Positions 28,771-38,273 of a stretch of 64,000 bases of DNA are shown here, piece after piece. Position numbers and translations under genes: made by a program. The stretch is from Gammaproteobacteria bacterium (GTDB taxonomy: Bacteria; Pseudomonadota; Gammaproteobacteria; Pseudomonadales; Halieaceae). The notes below the pieces were generated by a model. The model made no database searches. It was not told where the DNA came from and was given only the letters and a program-made list of their open reading frames with translations. The DNA lies in contig JANSYN010000013.1 in NCBI GenBank assembly GCA_024742415.1, forward strand, positions 58,842-122,841. Direction: 5' to 3'. Position 1 is the stretch's first letter, and each line of letters opens with the position of its first letter.

Positions 28771-28824
28771 TAACTTTCTCCTTGTGCGAGTGTGTTCGTA
28801 TTGGTCGTGATGATTCAGCGAATG

Positions 28825-30528
28825 TTAACCCAGGCCCAGTTCCGCGGCGTAATCGGCCTTGAGTTGTCGTTTGAAAATTTTCCCGGAGGCGATGCGTGGC
28901 AGTTGTTCTGCACGTATAAAAATATGGGCGGGTATCTTGAACGCGGCAAGGTGTTCCTTAAGAAACGCACGCAGGGTCTCAGCATCCAGGGTTGTGCCAT
29001 CCCTGGGCACAACAACGGCACCCACAATTTCACCCAGCCTCTCATCTGGCAGGCCAAATACTGCGGCCTCGTAAACGTCTGGGTGGGAATAAATGGCCGC
29101 TTCAACTTCTATACAGCTGATGTTTTCTCCGCCGCGAATGATGATTTCCTTGATGCGATCAACGATGTAAACAAAGCCATCTTCATCGATATAGCCCACA
29201 TCGCCCGTGTGGAACCAACCGTCAATGAATGCCTCGGCCGTTGCTTCAGGCTTGTTCCAGTAGCCCAGAATGTTTGCCGTGGACTTTATACAGAGTTCAC
29301 CGCGCTCGCCCTGCGGCAGTGACCTGCCTTGCTCATCAATGACCTTGAACTCGGTAACAGCCGGCACGGGGCGACCAGCACTGCTGGGACGCGCGATGTA
29401 AAACGCACCGGCGTTTACCGTGCCCAGTGCATTGGTTTCAGTCAGTCCGTAACCGATACCCGGTGCTGACTTTTTAAACGTGCCGGTAATCTTCCTGACT
29501 TGCTCAGGGGGTCGTGCTGCGCCCCCTGCCATAATTTCTGTCAATGATGAGATATCACGCTCTGTCGTTTCCGCCGCCGCCTGCAATTCTGCAGACATGG
29601 TCGGCACACCGTTAAACCAGGTGATCTTTTCTTCTTCAATCAGGCGCAACGCATCCTCGGCATCCCACTTGTGCATGATGACCATTTTGCGACCGACCAC
29701 CAAAGACAACATGAATGCAGAGTGGCTGCCCGTACAGTGAAACAGCGGAATAGTCACCAGCGCCGCAGGGGGCAGACCTTCTTCACGCGTCTCCTGAGTC
29801 TCAGCCACCTTGGTTGAGATGCCCAGGCACATCCAGCTGTACAGTGCCGACAACACGCCGCGATGCGAAGACAATGCCCCCTTGGGATGACCGGTGGAAC
29901 CCGAGGTGTACATGATGGTCGCGTGATCGTCCAGCGCTACATCCACCTCCGGCATTGCCGCGCCATTGAAGGCCTGCAACAGCTCACTGAAGGGCGTGTG
30001 CTGTACCTCCAGCCCACTGCAATCGTCAATGCTGATAATATGCAGATCATGCTTGCTTGCTATTGGTACCAGCCGCTCAATACGCTCGCGGTCAGCAATC
30101 ACGATCCTGGCACCGCTGTCTGCAAAACCGTAGTCCAGTTCTTCTGTCGTCCACCATGCGTTCATGGGGACTGCAACGCCACCGATAGTCGTCGTGGCGA
30201 TAAACGCCATCATCCACTGCGGATTGTTGCGGCTGAGGATGGCAACCCTGTCGCCCTTTTGCATCCCGAAACGTTCAATCAGGGCTGCGGCAAACTCCGC
30301 GCTGTGCTGATAAGCCTGCGCAAAGGTGTAGCGCTCATCCAGATACACTGCGAAGTCTTTCTCTGCATGGGCATGCATCACCTGGAAGTACGCACCCAGA
30401 TTGATGGGTAAATTTTTGAAGTTCAGGAACTCGCACCCGTTCAACGTTACCGTGTCAAGCTCAAAGGGCTGTCCTGGCGCGGTGAGCGATGCCACCGCCT
30501 CTTCAAAGCGCTGTATGTCGGGGTTCAT
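28825..30528 (-). CDS. Acyl-CoA synthetase (class I AMP-forming)
   Basis: A 567-residue ligase that activates a carboxylic acid with ATP and CoA. The P-loop is YTSGSTGHPKGA, motif A5 is GYGLTETNA, motif A7 is WFHTGDVGYID, and the hinge is DRIKEIIIRGGENI. The catalytic Lys lies in RIASGKIFK near the C-terminus. Length and motifs fit long-chain or steroid-acid FadD-like enzymes; the exact substrate cannot be read from sequence. The position between two acyl-CoA dehydrogenase blocks makes it the probable entry enzyme of this pathway. Confidence 0.93.
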   Translation of the reverse strand: MNPDIQRFEEAVASLTAPGQPFELDTVTLNGCEFLNFKNLPINLGAYFQVMHAHAEKDFAVYLDERYTFAQAYQHSAEFAAALIERFGMQKGDRVAILSRNNPQWMMAFIATTTIGGVAVPMNAWWTTEELDYGFADSGARIVIADRERIERLVPIASKHDLHIISIDDCSGLEVQHTPFSELLQAFNGAAMPEVDVALDDHATIMYTSGSTGHPKGALSSHRGVLSALYSWMCLGISTKVAETQETREEGLPPAALVTIPLFHCTGSHSAFMLSLVVGRKMVIMHKWDAEDALRLIEEEKITWFNGVPTMSAELQAAAETTERDISSLTEIMAGGAARPPEQVRKITGTFKKSAPGIGYGLTETNALGTVNAGAFYIARPSSAGRPVPAVTEFKVIDEQGRSLPQGERGELCIKSTANILGYWNKPEATAEAFIDGWFHTGDVGYIDEDGFVYIVDRIKEIIIRGGENISCIEVEAAIYSHPDVYEAAVFGLPDERLGEIVGAVVVPRDGTTLDAETLRAFLKEHLAAFKIPAHIFIRAEQLPRIASGKIFKRQLKADYAAELGLG

Positions 30529-30708
30529 AAATAGATAAATCCTGTGTCTTATTGCTGTTTTTTGCTGTTGTCTTACTGTGGCTTCGGGGTCATTCCGCTC
30601 CGGGATTTTTCACGCCGCAGCGCGCACTGATCCCAGCATCACCCACGTGCGTCAGGTCGACAGGTTGCGATATGCAGCACTGCTGAGCCTGCGCAATCAC
30701 TCATTCCG

Positions 30709-31848
30709 CTAAAATCCTCCCAGCAACGCATAGCGGTCAAGATGATAGTTATAGTCGCCCAGTGTGTGCTGCGCCACCCTGGCACGCTTGATAAAAAAAC
30801 CGATCTCGTGCTCGTCGGTCATACCGATGCCGCCGTGCATCTGGATCGCTTCGTTGGTCGTAATCTGGGCAATCTGGCAAAGCTTGGCCTTGGTAGCGCT
30901 GGCGCGCATTGGCAGGTCGTCAGCCGCGCTGTCAATGGCCTGCAGCGACTGCAACACCAGTGAGCGACACAGCTCCAACTCGGCAAACAGCTCTGCGGCA
31001 CGGTGTTGCAGGCCCTGGAAGCTACCGATCACACGCCCGAACTGCTTGCGCTCTTTCAGGTAGTCGACGGTTCGCGTGAACGCTTCAACGGACAAACCCA
31101 GTAGCTCCGCTGACAAACCGATATTGGCGATGTCGAGCGCCCTGCCAAGCCCCTGCGACGCTTCACCTTCACTGCCCAGCAGGTGCTGTGCATCCACCGC
31201 CACGTCGGTGAGCGTAATCACGCCCACATTGCGCGAATCGACCAGACTGCGTTGTTCGCAAACGAGCCCGGGCGTATCCGCGGCAACGATAAAAGCACTC
31301 AGGCCCGCCTCGTCGCCTGTGGCACCGGCTGTGCGCGCCACTACAATAAAGGCACTGGCTGAACTGCAGTCCAGCACCATTCGCTTGCTGCCATTGAGCA
31401 GGTAGGTGTCTCCCGACTTTTGCGCGCTCAGCGTGACGTCCCACGGGGCATGATGCGCGCCTTCCTGCAGCGCCAGGCTAACCAGCTGCTCACCCGCTGC
31501 AATGGACGGCAACCACTGTTCTTTTTGCGCCTGTGTCGCCAGTTGTGCAATGACGGTAGCGCCAATGAGCACCGTGGATTGCAGCGGGCTGGCGCTCAAG
31601 TGTCTACCCATTTGCTCGAGTACCAGCCCCAAACCGGTGTAACCGTAACCCAGCCCACCAAACTCCTCATCTATCGCGATACCAGCCCAACCCATCTGTG
31701 CCATTTCCTGCCAGACTGCGCTGTCAAATCCCTGTGCGTCACCTGAATCTCGCAACGCTCGCTGGTGGGCGACGGTGGCTTTCTCCGCCAAAAATCCCGC
31801 GGCGGCGTCTTTGAGCATGTTTTGCTCTTCATTTAATACCAGTGCCAT
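30709..31848 (-). CDS. Acyl-CoA dehydrogenase-like subunit (non-canonical C-terminus)
   Basis: A 379-residue acyl-CoA dehydrogenase-family protein. The fold is complete, with MHGGIGMTDEHEIGFFIKRA near the C-terminus, but where the catalytic Glu loop (EGT) is expected the sequence runs AQHTLGDYNYH, so the base seems absent. In actinobacterial steroid degradation such subunits pair with a Glu-bearing partner to form alpha2beta2 enzymes. Here the partner would be the acyl-CoA dehydrogenase encoded 26 nt upstream. GGAAG precedes the ATG. The substrate would be a CoA ester of a bulky acid, by analogy only. Confidence 0.88.
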   Translation of the reverse strand: MALVLNEEQNMLKDAAAGFLAEKATVAHQRALRDSGDAQGFDSAVWQEMAQMGWAGIAIDEEFGGLGYGYTGLGLVLEQMGRHLSASPLQSTVLIGATVIAQLATQAQKEQWLPSIAAGEQLVSLALQEGAHHAPWDVTLSAQKSGDTYLLNGSKRMVLDCSSASAFIVVARTAGATGDEAGLSAFIVAADTPGLVCEQRSLVDSRNVGVITLTDVAVDAQHLLGSEGEASQGLGRALDIANIGLSAELLGLSVEAFTRTVDYLKERKQFGRVIGSFQGLQHRAAELFAELELCRSLVLQSLQAIDSAADDLPMRASATKAKLCQIAQITTNEAIQMHGGIGMTDEHEIGFFIKRARVAQHTLGDYNYHLDRYALLGGF

Positions 31849-31874
31849 TGTGTTCTTCCTTAGTTCATCATCTG

Positions 31875-33056
31875 TCAGGCGTCGGGCAGGCCGAGAACGC
31901 GCTTGGCCACAATATTCAATTGCACCTCGGAGGTGCCGCCCTCTATTGAATTCCCCTTGGAGCGCAGCCAGTCGCGCGATACGCGACCGTCGCTGTAGGC
32001 CTCGCCCTCCCAGCCAAGGGCTGGCTCTCCCAGCACCGCGAGATTGAGTTCATTGCGGCGCTTGTTCAGCTCTGTTCCGTAGTACTTGAAAATCGACGAT
32101 GCCGGACCAAGCCCCTGACCGGCCTTCGCTTCGTCGCCAACGCGCGCCATCGTCGCACCAAAGGCCATGGTGTCGAGCTGGTACTGCGCAATCGTCTGGC
32201 GCAGCACGGAGTTGCTCAAGCGGCCCGAGGTATCGGCACCCATGGTTTCAACTGCCATCTGGCCAACGGTCTTTGGCGGTGCAGAGCCAAAACCCGAGAT
32301 CATTTCGCGCTCATGCGTCAACAGGTACTTGGCAATACTCCAGCCATTGCCCTCTTCTCCTACCAGGTTGCGCTTGTCGGCAATCGCGTTATCGAAGAAG
32401 GTCTCACAAAACGGTGAGCTACCGCTGATCAGCCTGATCGGCTTCACAGTGACGCCGGGCTGGTCCATGTCAAACAGCACGAAACTGATGCCTTCGTGTT
32501 TGGTGCCGGAGTTGTCCGTACGCACCAGACAGAAAATCCAGTCTGCCTTGTCAGCATAGGAGGTCCAGACCTTCTGGCCGTTGATAACGTAGTGGTCGCC
32601 CTTGTCCTCAGCCTTGGTCGCCAGACTGGCCAAATCCGACCCGGCATTGGGTTCGGAATAGCCCTGGCACCAGCGGATTTCACCGCGGCAGATTTTCGGC
32701 AGGTGCTCCTTTTTCTGCTCCTCATTGCCAAACTCCAGCAACGCAGGCCCAAGCATCGAAATACCGAAGCTGTCCAGTGCGCGGCGCGCGCCAATCCGCT
32801 TCATCTCCTGCTGCAGCACTTTCACCTCTTCGCTACTGAGCCCACCACCGCCGTATTCCCTGGGCCAATGCGGTACCGTCCATCCGCGCTCAGCCATGCG
32901 CTCGCACCAGATCACCTGGTCAGGGTGGTCGATTTCGGGATTGCGACCGCCGTTGTACATATCTTCAAAGCCGCGAATGGGCTCACGCATGGATAAGGGG
33001 CAGTTTTCCTCCAACCAGGCACGGGTGTCCTGGCGAAATTGTTCAAGGTCACTCAC
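31875..33056 (-). CDS. Acyl-CoA dehydrogenase catalytic subunit
   Basis: A 393-residue acyl-CoA dehydrogenase. The middle domain reads GYSEPNAGSDLA, a variant of the usual TEPxxGSD, and the C-terminus NSIEGGTSEVQ supplies the catalytic Glu. The start is a GTG with GAGG about 8 nt upstream. It is the first gene of the minus-strand operon, followed after 26 nt by the Glu-lacking homologue, which suggests an alpha2beta2 complex. The shared palindrome at 33162-33176 lies about 105 nt upstream. Confidence 0.9.
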   Translation of the reverse strand: MSDLEQFRQDTRAWLEENCPLSMREPIRGFEDMYNGGRNPEIDHPDQVIWCERMAERGWTVPHWPREYGGGGLSSEEVKVLQQEMKRIGARRALDSFGISMLGPALLEFGNEEQKKEHLPKICRGEIRWCQGYSEPNAGSDLASLATKAEDKGDHYVINGQKVWTSYADKADWIFCLVRTDNSGTKHEGISFVLFDMDQPGVTVKPIRLISGSSPFCETFFDNAIADKRNLVGEEGNGWSIAKYLLTHEREMISGFGSAPPKTVGQMAVETMGADTSGRLSNSVLRQTIAQYQLDTMAFGATMARVGDEAKAGQGLGPASSIFKYYGTELNKRRNELNLAVLGEPALGWEGEAYSDGRVSRDWLRSKGNSIEGGTSEVQLNIVAKRVLGLPDA

Positions 33057-33476
33057 GGATTTACCTCATTAGATCAACGAATAGGATGCCGACGCGCCGC
33101 GCGCCCGAAGTGAATTTCGGGGTTGGGTCAGGCGGGTCTGGCCGTCCTGAACCGGCATTTGAACATACAGTATGTTTTGCTGGCGTTCAAGTATCCTGCA
33201 CGCCGGGCCCGGGCCCTCACGTCGCGCTGGGCCAGGCCCGTCCTACCATCCAGCACACACCTTTATACCCAGGCACCCAAAGTGGCCATGTGTGGATAGT
33301 TCACAGTGAAAAAACGGTTAAGAAGCGGCAACTTAACTTACAATCGGGCGCTAGATCAGGCCACGGTACATCGCAATCGTGGCCTGGCGCCGGCCAAGGG
33401 GCAACGCTGCGCAAACAGCCCATAATTCCCCTGCCCGGGAGCGCACCGCAAGTATCATGTCAAAAGGAATAATACG
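33057..33476. other. Divergent promoter region between dehydrogenase operon and TonB receptor
   Basis: About 420 nt between divergently transcribed genes. It holds the palindromic operator-like site at 33162-33176 and, near 33460, the AGGA ribosome site of the receptor gene. No other gene is supported. Confidence 0.5.
33158..33196. promoter_or_regulatory. Palindromic operator-like site (copy 2)
   Basis: AACATAC-A-GTATGTT at 33162-33176 is a perfect 15-nt inverted repeat, and the surrounding 38 nt match the site at 24584-24622. It sits between the divergent acyl-CoA dehydrogenase operon and the TonB receptor gene, so one regulator could control uptake and degradation together with the MaoC operon. 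A TetR- or FadR-type protein is the most likely ligand-responsive binder (inference). Confidence 0.68.
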
Positions 33477-35702
33477 ATGAAGACAAACTTCTCACGCAAA
33501 CTACTGGTAACTGCACTACTGGCCGCCACTGCCGCCTCTGCAATGGCACAAAGTGAAGGCCCCCGCACACTCGAAGAAATTCTTGTCACGGCTCAGAAGC
33601 GAGAGCAGTCAGTACAGGATATTCCCGTGGCTGTAACCGCCATCGATGCTGCGGCCATTGAAAACCGACGCATCAAACAGGTCACCGATATCAGCCTGTT
33701 TGCGCCCAACGTGGAAATCGTGGACTCCCCAACCAATACCACCGCCGCCACTATCGCCATACGCGGTGCCAGCCAGATCAACCCGGCCATCACCTGGGAA
33801 AATTCTGTGGGTATTTACCTTGATGGAGTGTTCATCGGCAAGAACATTGGCTCTGTGTTCGATATCGCGGAACTGGAGCGTGTTGAAGTCCTGCGCGGTC
33901 CGCAGGGCACGCTGTACGGCAAAAACACAGTCGGTGGCGCCATCAACCTGATTACGCGCAAGCCCAGCGGTGAGTTCAGCGGCACTGTCAGCGGTGAAGC
34001 GGGCAATGAGAGCTACTGGGCGGGCCGCGTCAGCGTGGATACACCCGAGGTTGCGGGCATCAAGAGCACCTTGTCCTACTACACCGAACAGCGTGACGGC
34101 TTTGCCGACAATGTTGAAGATCCCTTCGGCAATCCACTTGCCTCGCCCCCGTCCTCTGGCGAGTTCCAGGAAACTGAAACCGAAGCCGCGCGCATCGCCC
34201 TGCTGTGGGACGCGTTGGACTCTTTCTCCGCCGGCTACACCTTCGACTACAGTGATGTCGATGCCACGCCACGCTTCGGCCAGCTGACGCAAACCAGCCC
34301 GAACTCGTTCCTGTACAGCGGTGTACAAGAGCCCTACCTGACGCGCGATGATGAGCGCGCCAAAACCGGCACCAACGATCAATCGTTCCGTGAGGCCTCT
34401 GAAGTGCAAAGCCATGCGCTGGACCTCTTGTGGAGCGGCGACAACCTCTCCATACGCTCCATTTCAGCCTACCGCGACATGGACTGGGATGACTACATCG
34501 ACATCGACGGTACCGGTATCGACATATTCCACTCAGAGCGCCAGATCGATTATGAGTCGTTCTCACAGGAACTCCAGCTGCTTGGCTCCTACGATACACT
34601 GGACTTCGTGCTTGGCGCTTACTACTTTGAAGAAGAAGCTGACGTCTTCAACCCCATCACTTTCTTCGGTTCCTTCAGCGTGCCCACAGCCAACAACCGT
34701 TATGGTCTCGACAACGACTCTGTTGCTGTGTTTGGTCAAACAGACTGGCGCCCGGCCTTCCTCGATGAGCGCCTGACCGTTACGCTGGGTGCACGCTGGA
34801 CAGAAGAAGAAAAAAACCAGTACGTGATACAGCCTGGCATCTACGATGAGGCCACTGACGATACCTTTGACAACGTCTCGGTGTCGGCTGCACTGAGTTA
34901 TGCCTTCACTGACAATGTCAGCGGCTACGTGCGCTACGCCGAGGGCTGGAAGTCTGGTGGCTTTAACGCAGAAGCGGCCAATGCGGCAGAGTTCCTGCGC
35001 GGCTACGACGATGAAGAAGTGGATGCGTATGAGATCGGACTGAAATCATTGCTGCTGGATGGGCGCCTGCAACTCAACGTTGCTGCCTTCTACAACGACT
35101 TCGAGAATTTCCAGCTTTCGGTGTTTGAAGGCGCGAATGCATCGTCACTGATCGTCAATGTACCCGAGTTTGAAACCAGTGGTTTTGAGGTCGAAGCCGT
35201 GGCACTGGTGACAGAAGACTTACAATTGAGCGTCGCCTATGGCTATCTCGATGCTGAGTACAAAGAGTTCCCGAGCGACTTCACGTTCTTTGGCAAAGAT
35301 GAAGCGGGCGTGCCCTACTCACCGGAAAACAACCTCACGCTGGGCGTGGACTGGACGCTGGTGCGCGCTGACTACGGCACCTGGGAACTGCACGTCGATT
35401 ATAGCTACCTTGATGAACACACACCCTTCATCGACCCCGACCAGGTTGCTGCTTCACAGATCGATGACCGCTGGTTGCTCAACGCGCGCCTGGCCGTTGC
35501 CGACATCCCCGTGGGTGATGGCAATCTCGTAATGGCATTGTGGGGCCAAAACCTGACGGACGAAGACTACCGCATCAACACCATTCCGTTTGGCGGTGTT
35601 GATCAGCGCATTGATCCCAACGGCGGCAGCGGTGTCGGCTGGACCACCAGCTACTTCGGTGACCCGCGCACCTACGGTTTTGAAGTAACGTACAACTTCT
35701 GA
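33477..35702 (+). CDS. TonB-dependent outer-membrane receptor
   Basis: A 741-residue receptor. It has a signal peptide ending in SAMA-Q, then LEEILVTAQKREQS as the TonB-box region, and a plug with ELERVEVLRGPQGTLYGKNT. The barrel ends in the aromatic terminal strand FEVTYNF. AGGA lies 8 nt before the ATG. It is divergent from the acyl-CoA dehydrogenase operon across a region with the shared palindrome, so it probably imports the substrate of that pathway. A hairpin terminator follows at 35783-35805. Confidence 0.94.
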   Translation: MKTNFSRKLLVTALLAATAASAMAQSEGPRTLEEILVTAQKREQSVQDIPVAVTAIDAAAIENRRIKQVTDISLFAPNVEIVDSPTNTTAATIAIRGASQINPAITWENSVGIYLDGVFIGKNIGSVFDIAELERVEVLRGPQGTLYGKNTVGGAINLITRKPSGEFSGTVSGEAGNESYWAGRVSVDTPEVAGIKSTLSYYTEQRDGFADNVEDPFGNPLASPPSSGEFQETETEAARIALLWDALDSFSAGYTFDYSDVDATPRFGQLTQTSPNSFLYSGVQEPYLTRDDERAKTGTNDQSFREASEVQSHALDLLWSGDNLSIRSISAYRDMDWDDYIDIDGTGIDIFHSERQIDYESFSQELQLLGSYDTLDFVLGAYYFEEEADVFNPITFFGSFSVPTANNRYGLDNDSVAVFGQTDWRPAFLDERLTVTLGARWTEEEKNQYVIQPGIYDEATDDTFDNVSVSAALSYAFTDNVSGYVRYAEGWKSGGFNAEAANAAEFLRGYDDEEVDAYEIGLKSLLLDGRLQLNVAAFYNDFENFQLSVFEGANASSLIVNVPEFETSGFEVEAVALVTEDLQLSVAYGYLDAEYKEFPSDFTFFGKDEAGVPYSPENNLTLGVDWTLVRADYGTWELHVDYSYLDEHTPFIDPDQVAASQIDDRWLLNARLAVADIPVGDGNLVMALWGQNLTDEDYRINTIPFGGVDQRIDPNGGSGVGWTTSYFGDPRTYGFEVTYNF

Positions 35703-35782
35703 ATCCGGCCTGCAGAACGCGAGGCACGGCCTGTGCCTCGCCGTTTGCTGCACCTTATGCCACACATTTGTTAACACCAGCA

Positions 35783-35805
35783 AGCCCGCGCAAGCGGGCT
35801 TTTTT
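35783..35805 (+). terminator. Rho-independent terminator after TonB receptor
   Basis: Arms AGCCCGC (35783-35789) and GCGGGCT (35794-35800) close a GCAA tetraloop and are followed by a run of T's. It lies 80 nt after the receptor stop. Confidence 0.85.
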
Positions 35806-35824
35806 GTGCGCCTGCACACCAGCA

Positions 35825-35845
35825 CCTGCGACAACGTGTCGCAGG
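35825..35845. promoter_or_regulatory. 21-nt palindrome at promoter of third TonB receptor
   Basis: Arms CCTGCGACA (35825-35833) and TGTCGCAGG (35837-35845) are perfectly complementary around ACG. The palindrome is not followed by T's, so it is not a terminator. It ends 20 nt before TATAAT and therefore covers the -35 zone, the position of a repressor or activator operator. Confidence 0.65.
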
Positions 35846-35865
35846 CCAGAAGACTTCACTCTCAC

Positions 35866-35871
35866 TATAAT
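35866..35871 (+). promoter_or_regulatory. Candidate -10 element
   Basis: A consensus TATAAT lies 38 nt before the receptor start codon. No good -35 hexamer is seen 16-18 nt upstream, which would fit control through the adjacent palindrome. Confidence 0.55.
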
Positions 35872-35908
35872 GGCGCCCGCCTGGATGTAGATAATTCTGA
35901 GAGCTTGC

Positions 35909-37981
35909 ATGAAGACCAAACCATTGAGCCTTGCGATCGCACTGTCTGTTGTCGCCACGGGTGCTCGCGCCGATCACATTGAGGAGCTGGTGGTCACCGC
36001 CAGCCACGACCAGCGCACTGTTGAAGTCACCGACGCAATCAACGTTTCACCGGATGTGGCGCAACTGCTGAAGAACGCGCCGGGTATGAACGTGAATAGC
36101 AATGGTCCCTTAACCGGGATCCCCCAGTATCGCGGCATGTACGGGCCGCGCATCAGTACAACGCTGGACGGCACCTATCTGGCCTCTGCCGGACCCAACG
36201 CAATGGATCCGCCGCTGTCCTATGCAACGGGCGGCCAGCTGGAGTCACTCGTAATCTACCGGGGCATTGCACCGGTGAGTGTGGCACAGGAGTCCATCGG
36301 CGGCGCCGTCGAGGCAAAAAACTACAGTGGTGATTTCTCCGAAAACGGTGACGTCGCCGTATCCGGACGCATCATCGCCACGGGTCAAACGGTGAACAGC
36401 GGTACGCATCTCAACGCCGCCGTCTATGCGGGCACTGCCAATCAACGCTTCAAAGTGTCAGCCATGACAGAAACAGGCGATGATGCACAGTTCCCTGGAG
36501 GTGAGATTCTACCGACAGAGTACGAACGCCAGCGCTATGACCTTGGCTACGGCTTGCGCGTTGGTGCACACACCCTGCAAATTGATTACGGCTACAACGA
36601 CACTGGAGACGCCGGCACTCCGGCACTGCCGATGGATATAGAAACCATCGAGGGCGACCTCTACCGCGTGAACTACCTGTTCGACGCCAGCGACTCAGTA
36701 AGCATCGACACAACGGTGTTTGGCAGCAACCTGGACCACACCATGACAAACTATCATCTGCGCAGTGCACCACCTGCGCCACGATGGCGTCGCAACATCG
36801 CCAGCTCCGACAACTGGGGCCTTAAGTCAGCACTGCGGTTCGGCGTTGACGATGACTACTGGAAGTTTGGTGTCGACGCGTTTGACGAATCCCACGATTC
36901 AGATATCGAAAATCCAAACAATCCGATGTTCTTCGTCGTCAACTTTAACGCGGCAGAGCGGCAGGTCCTGGGCGCGTTTGCAGAGCGCAGCCAACCATGG
37001 GGTGAGCGAGGACACATGGAGTTTGGGCTGCGCTACAACTACATCAGCATGGATGCCGGTGAAGTCGACGGAGCGCCTGCTCGAATGAACCCTGCCGCTG
37101 GCGCCCTGCGCGATGCCTTCAACGAAGCTGACCGCAGCAAAACTGACAGCAACGTCGATATGGCCATCAAATCCTGGTTTGCCGCCACCGATCGCAGCAG
37201 CATCTATATCGGTTTTGCGCACAAGACGCGCTCGCCCAGCTACCAGGAGCGCTACTTGTGGCTGCCGCTGGAAGCTACCGGCGGGCTTGCAGATGGCTTG
37301 CTCTATACCGGCAATATTGATCTTGAACCGGAGGTCTCCCGACAGATCGAGATCGGATTGGACTTCAGCGGAAGCGCGTTGACGATCTCTCCCAGGGTTT
37401 TTTACAACAACATTAATGACTACATTCAGGGCACACCTGCCGATATCAGCCCGGCAATCATGTTTGTACAGATGATGAATGGCATGAACGGCACTAACAA
37501 TCCACCGCCTCTGCAATTCAACAACGTGGATGCAGAACTTTATGGCTTTGACATGGATTGGGCATGGCAGCTCAGTTCACACTGGTCGGTGTCGGGCTTA
37601 TTCAACTACGTGCGCGGCAAACGCCAGGACATCAATGACAACCTGTATCGTATTGCGCCTCCTAACGCCACACTCCGCCTGCATTACACCAGCGTGGCCT
37701 GGCGCGCCGAACTCGAAGGCGTGGCCTATGCCAAGCAGGACAATGTCAGCGCTACCAACCTGGAGCAACAAAGCGATGGCTACGGCATCGTCAACGCGCT
37801 GGTGTCATGGCAGGCGACAGAACAGCTGCAGGTCAGTGCCGGCGTGGATAACCTGCTCGATGAAAAGTACCAGCCACACCTGGGCGGCTACAACCGCGCA
37901 CAAAACCCGGATGTAGCGCTGCGTGACCGTTTGCCAGCGCCGGGCATCAACGCTTTTGCACGTGTGCACTACACGTTCTAG
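35909..37981 (+). CDS. TonB-dependent outer-membrane receptor (690 aa)
   Basis: A receptor of a different subclass from the other two. A signal peptide ends near GARA, followed by HIEELVVTAS as the TonB-box region. The plug contains ISTTLDGTY and LVIYRGIAPVSVAQESIGG in place of the EVLRGPQG form. The C-terminal strand is FARVHYTF. The shorter plug and barrel resemble copper- or siderophore-type receptors more than the EEIIVTAT group, but I cannot name a ligand. It has its own promoter with the 21-nt palindrome and TATAAT, and a strong terminator follows. Confidence 0.9.
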   Translation: MKTKPLSLAIALSVVATGARADHIEELVVTASHDQRTVEVTDAINVSPDVAQLLKNAPGMNVNSNGPLTGIPQYRGMYGPRISTTLDGTYLASAGPNAMDPPLSYATGGQLESLVIYRGIAPVSVAQESIGGAVEAKNYSGDFSENGDVAVSGRIIATGQTVNSGTHLNAAVYAGTANQRFKVSAMTETGDDAQFPGGEILPTEYERQRYDLGYGLRVGAHTLQIDYGYNDTGDAGTPALPMDIETIEGDLYRVNYLFDASDSVSIDTTVFGSNLDHTMTNYHLRSAPPAPRWRRNIASSDNWGLKSALRFGVDDDYWKFGVDAFDESHDSDIENPNNPMFFVVNFNAAERQVLGAFAERSQPWGERGHMEFGLRYNYISMDAGEVDGAPARMNPAAGALRDAFNEADRSKTDSNVDMAIKSWFAATDRSSIYIGFAHKTRSPSYQERYLWLPLEATGGLADGLLYTGNIDLEPEVSRQIEIGLDFSGSALTISPRVFYNNINDYIQGTPADISPAIMFVQMMNGMNGTNNPPPLQFNNVDAELYGFDMDWAWQLSSHWSVSGLFNYVRGKRQDINDNLYRIAPPNATLRLHYTSVAWRAELEGVAYAKQDNVSATNLEQQSDGYGIVNALVSWQATEQLQVSAGVDNLLDEKYQPHLGGYNRAQNPDVALRDRLPAPGINAFARVHYTF

Positions 37982-38000
37982 TGAGTAGTGCGATTTTCCA

Positions 38001-38028
38001 AAGACGCCCACTCAGGCGTCTTTTTTTT
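38001..38028 (+). terminator. Rho-independent terminator
   Basis: Arms AAGACGCC (38001-38008) and GGCGTCTT (38015-38022) enclose a 6-nt loop and run into a stretch of T's. It lies 20 nt after the receptor stop. Confidence 0.9.
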
Positions 38029-38166
38029 GCGTGGGAGACAGCATCCGCTGATTCTCTTGTCACTGTCAGCACCGCGTTTTCTCAGCGTGAAATGCCAACG
38101 CACCGCGTCACGCGGTACCGTTAAGTACAATATTGTTGTCCACGTGCGCGGTAACATCCGGCCCAC

Positions 38167-38182
38167 TGTGAACCACATCACA
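38167..38182. promoter_or_regulatory. Perfect CRP/Vfr-type site
   Basis: TGTGA-ACCACA-TCACA matches the CRP consensus at both half-sites with the standard 6-nt spacer. It lies about 90-105 nt upstream of the start at 38274, a location suited to activation of that gene. Confidence 0.7.
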
Positions 38183-38273
38183 CAATGTCGGTTTCTGTAC
38201 TTTTCTCCGGTTTTTTATTGTGGACAGACTTGCCATTTGCAATTCTAAACGTCCCTGAAGCAACGCAACAAAG

